Assembly (NCBI GenBank): GCA_016210395.1
Contig: JACQUI010000058.1
Location: 1-5,322, forward strand
Length of the DNA: 5,322 bases
Source: Chloroflexota bacterium
GTDB taxonomy: Bacteria > Chloroflexota > Dehalococcoidia > Lucifugimonadales > JACPCL1
Reading direction: 5' to 3'
Shown here: positions 4,294-5,322 of the stretch, piece by piece
How positions within the stretch are numbered: position 1 is the stretch's first letter
How the letters are laid out: each line of letters begins with the position of its first letter
Translations under genes and position numbers: made by a program
The notes under the pieces: model-generated
Seen by the model: the letters and a program-made list of their open reading frames with translations, nothing else
The model's database searches: none
Told to the model about the DNA's origin: nothing

Positions 4294-5322
4294 ATGGCAA
4301 CGGCAACGACCACCCTTGCCCGTCCCCGCTTTCAGGACATAGGCAGCGTGATGTCCTGGATTGCGACAGTTGACCACAAGAAGATCGGCGTGCTGTACGG
4401 CGTCACGGCGTTCCTCATGTTCCTGGTGGGGGGCGTCGAGGCGTTTATCATCCGCCTTCAGCTCATGCGCCCCGACCAGGCGCTCGTGACCCCCGAGGTC
4501 TACAACGAGCTCTTCACCATGCACGCCACGACCATGATCTTCCTGGCAGTCATGCCGCTGAGCGCCGCGTTCTTCAACTTTGCGGTGCCGCTGCAGATTG
4601 GCGCGCGCGACGTGGCGTTCCCGCGCCTCAACGCCTTCTCCTACTGGGTGTACCTGGCGGGCGCGGTCATTCTCAACAGCTCGTTCATCTGGGGCGCGCC
4701 GAACGCGGGCTGGTTCTCCTACGCCAACCTCTCCTCCCAGTACTCCCCGGGCGTGGGCGTGGACTTCTGGGGGGTGGGCATCGCCGTCCTGGGCGTCTCC
4801 TCCCTGGCGGCATCCCTGAACTTCATCGTCACCATCTTCACCATGCGCGCGCCGGGCATGTCGCTCACGCGGATGCCGGTGTTCACATGGATGACCCTAG
4901 TGGTGGCGTTCCTGCTGATCCTGGCGCTGCCGGTGATCACGGCGGCGATCATCTTCCTGCTGTTTGACCGCAACTTTGGCACGAACTTCTACGCCCCCCT
5001 CATGGGCGGGGACGTCCTGCTGTGGCAGCACCTGTTCTGGATCTTTGGGCACCCAGAAGTGTACGTCCTGATCCTGCCCGCCATGGGCATCGTGTCCGAG
5101 GTCCTGCCCACCTTCTCCCGCAAGCCGTTGTTCGGCTACATGGCCGTGGTCATGGCGGGGGCGGTGATTGCATTCCTAGGCTTCGGCGTGTGGGCGCACC
5201 ACATGTTCACGACGGGCATGGGCCCGGTGGCCAACGCCGCGTTCTCCGCCAGCACCATGCTCATCGCCATCCCCACCGGCGTGAAGATCTTCAACTGGCT
5301 CTTCACCATGTGGGGCGGGTCC
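4294..5322 (+). CDS. coxA: Cytochrome c oxidase subunit I, A1-type haem-copper oxidase (partial, 3' end beyond window)
   Basis: Catalytic subunit that reduces O2 to water and pumps protons. The frame stays open for 343 codons to the window edge; the family usually has about 530 or more. The start is supported by GGAG 6 nt upstream of the ATG. Seen: H77 in TMHATTMIF (haem a ligand); N95, D106 and N113 (NFAVP, ARDVAFPRLN), the entrance of the D proton channel; GHPEVY with H253 (CuB ligand), E255 (the TM6 glutamate that defines subtype A1) and Y257 (tyrosine that cross-links to the His); WAHH with H302 and H303 (other CuB ligands); and PTGVK with T328 and K331 (K channel). Roughly seven complete membrane helices are present, at about 32-55, 74-100, 114-135, 157-185, 197-224, 243-270 and 281-303, with part of the eighth. 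The haem a3 ligand and second haem a ligand lie outside the window. It is the second gene of the operon, 61 nt after subunit II, sharing its promoter. Confidence 0.98.
   Translation, partial: MATATTTLARPRFQDIGSVMSWIATVDHKKIGVLYGVTAFLMFLVGGVEAFIIRLQLMRPDQALVTPEVYNELFTMHATTMIFLAVMPLSAAFFNFAVPLQIGARDVAFPRLNAFSYWVYLAGAVILNSSFIWGAPNAGWFSYANLSSQYSPGVGVDFWGVGIAVLGVSSLAASLNFIVTIFTMRAPGMSLTRMPVFTWMTLVVAFLLILALPVITAAIIFLLFDRNFGTNFYAPLMGGDVLLWQHLFWIFGHPEVYVLILPAMGIVSEVLPTFSRKPLFGYMAVVMAGAVIAFLGFGVWAHHMFTTGMGPVANAAFSASTMLIAIPTGVKIFNWLFTMWGGS

Overview
The window is GC-rich bacterial DNA, judged by eye, with strong third-position GC bias in the coding stretches. Organism: the small CxxC...CxxC zinc-ribbon protein containing 'KCLQCG', the ThiO-type amine oxidase and the caa3-type cytochrome oxidase genes together suggest an aerobic, probably thermophilic-lineage Chloroflexota (Thermomicrobia/Sphaerobacter-like). 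No rRNA or other phylogenetic marker is present, so this is an inference.

Layout. (1) Positions 32-391, minus strand: a small unrecognised protein with a cysteine/histidine N-terminal module and a Pro/Gln-rich tail, starting at TTG behind a good ribosome binding site and a plausible promoter. (2) About 470-1460: roughly 1 kb with no credible gene. It holds several hairpins and two copies of a degenerate repeat sharing a perfect 15-bp core. (3) 1459-1747, plus: a structured leader, then a 60-residue zinc-ribbon protein, closed by a strong intrinsic terminator at 1773-1814. (4) 1896-3005, plus: an FAD-dependent glycine oxidase/D-amino-acid oxidase-type protein (ThiO-like). Its true start lies downstream of the terminator. 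(5) 3082-5322, plus: the start of a cytochrome c oxidase operon. It has a promoter, subunit II as a lipoprotein with a fused C-terminal cytochrome c domain (complete), a 61-bp gap with a GC-rich hairpin, and subunit I (first 343 codons, running off the window edge).

How the genes work together: only the last two are clearly functionally linked. Subunit II takes electrons through its own haem c and CuA centre and passes them to the haem a / haem a3-CuB centre of subunit I, where O2 is reduced and protons are pumped. The visible part of subunit I has the D-channel Asp, the TM6 Glu, the His-Tyr pair and the K-channel Lys of A1-type haem-copper oxidases. The zinc-ribbon gene and the oxidase-like flavoprotein are separate transcription units on the same strand.

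Nothing here amounts to a clearly new biological system. The points most worth a second look are the structured leader of the zinc-ribbon gene, the gene-free repeat/hairpin region, the terminator whose loop contains a false start codon, and the TTG-started Cys/His + Pro/Gln protein.
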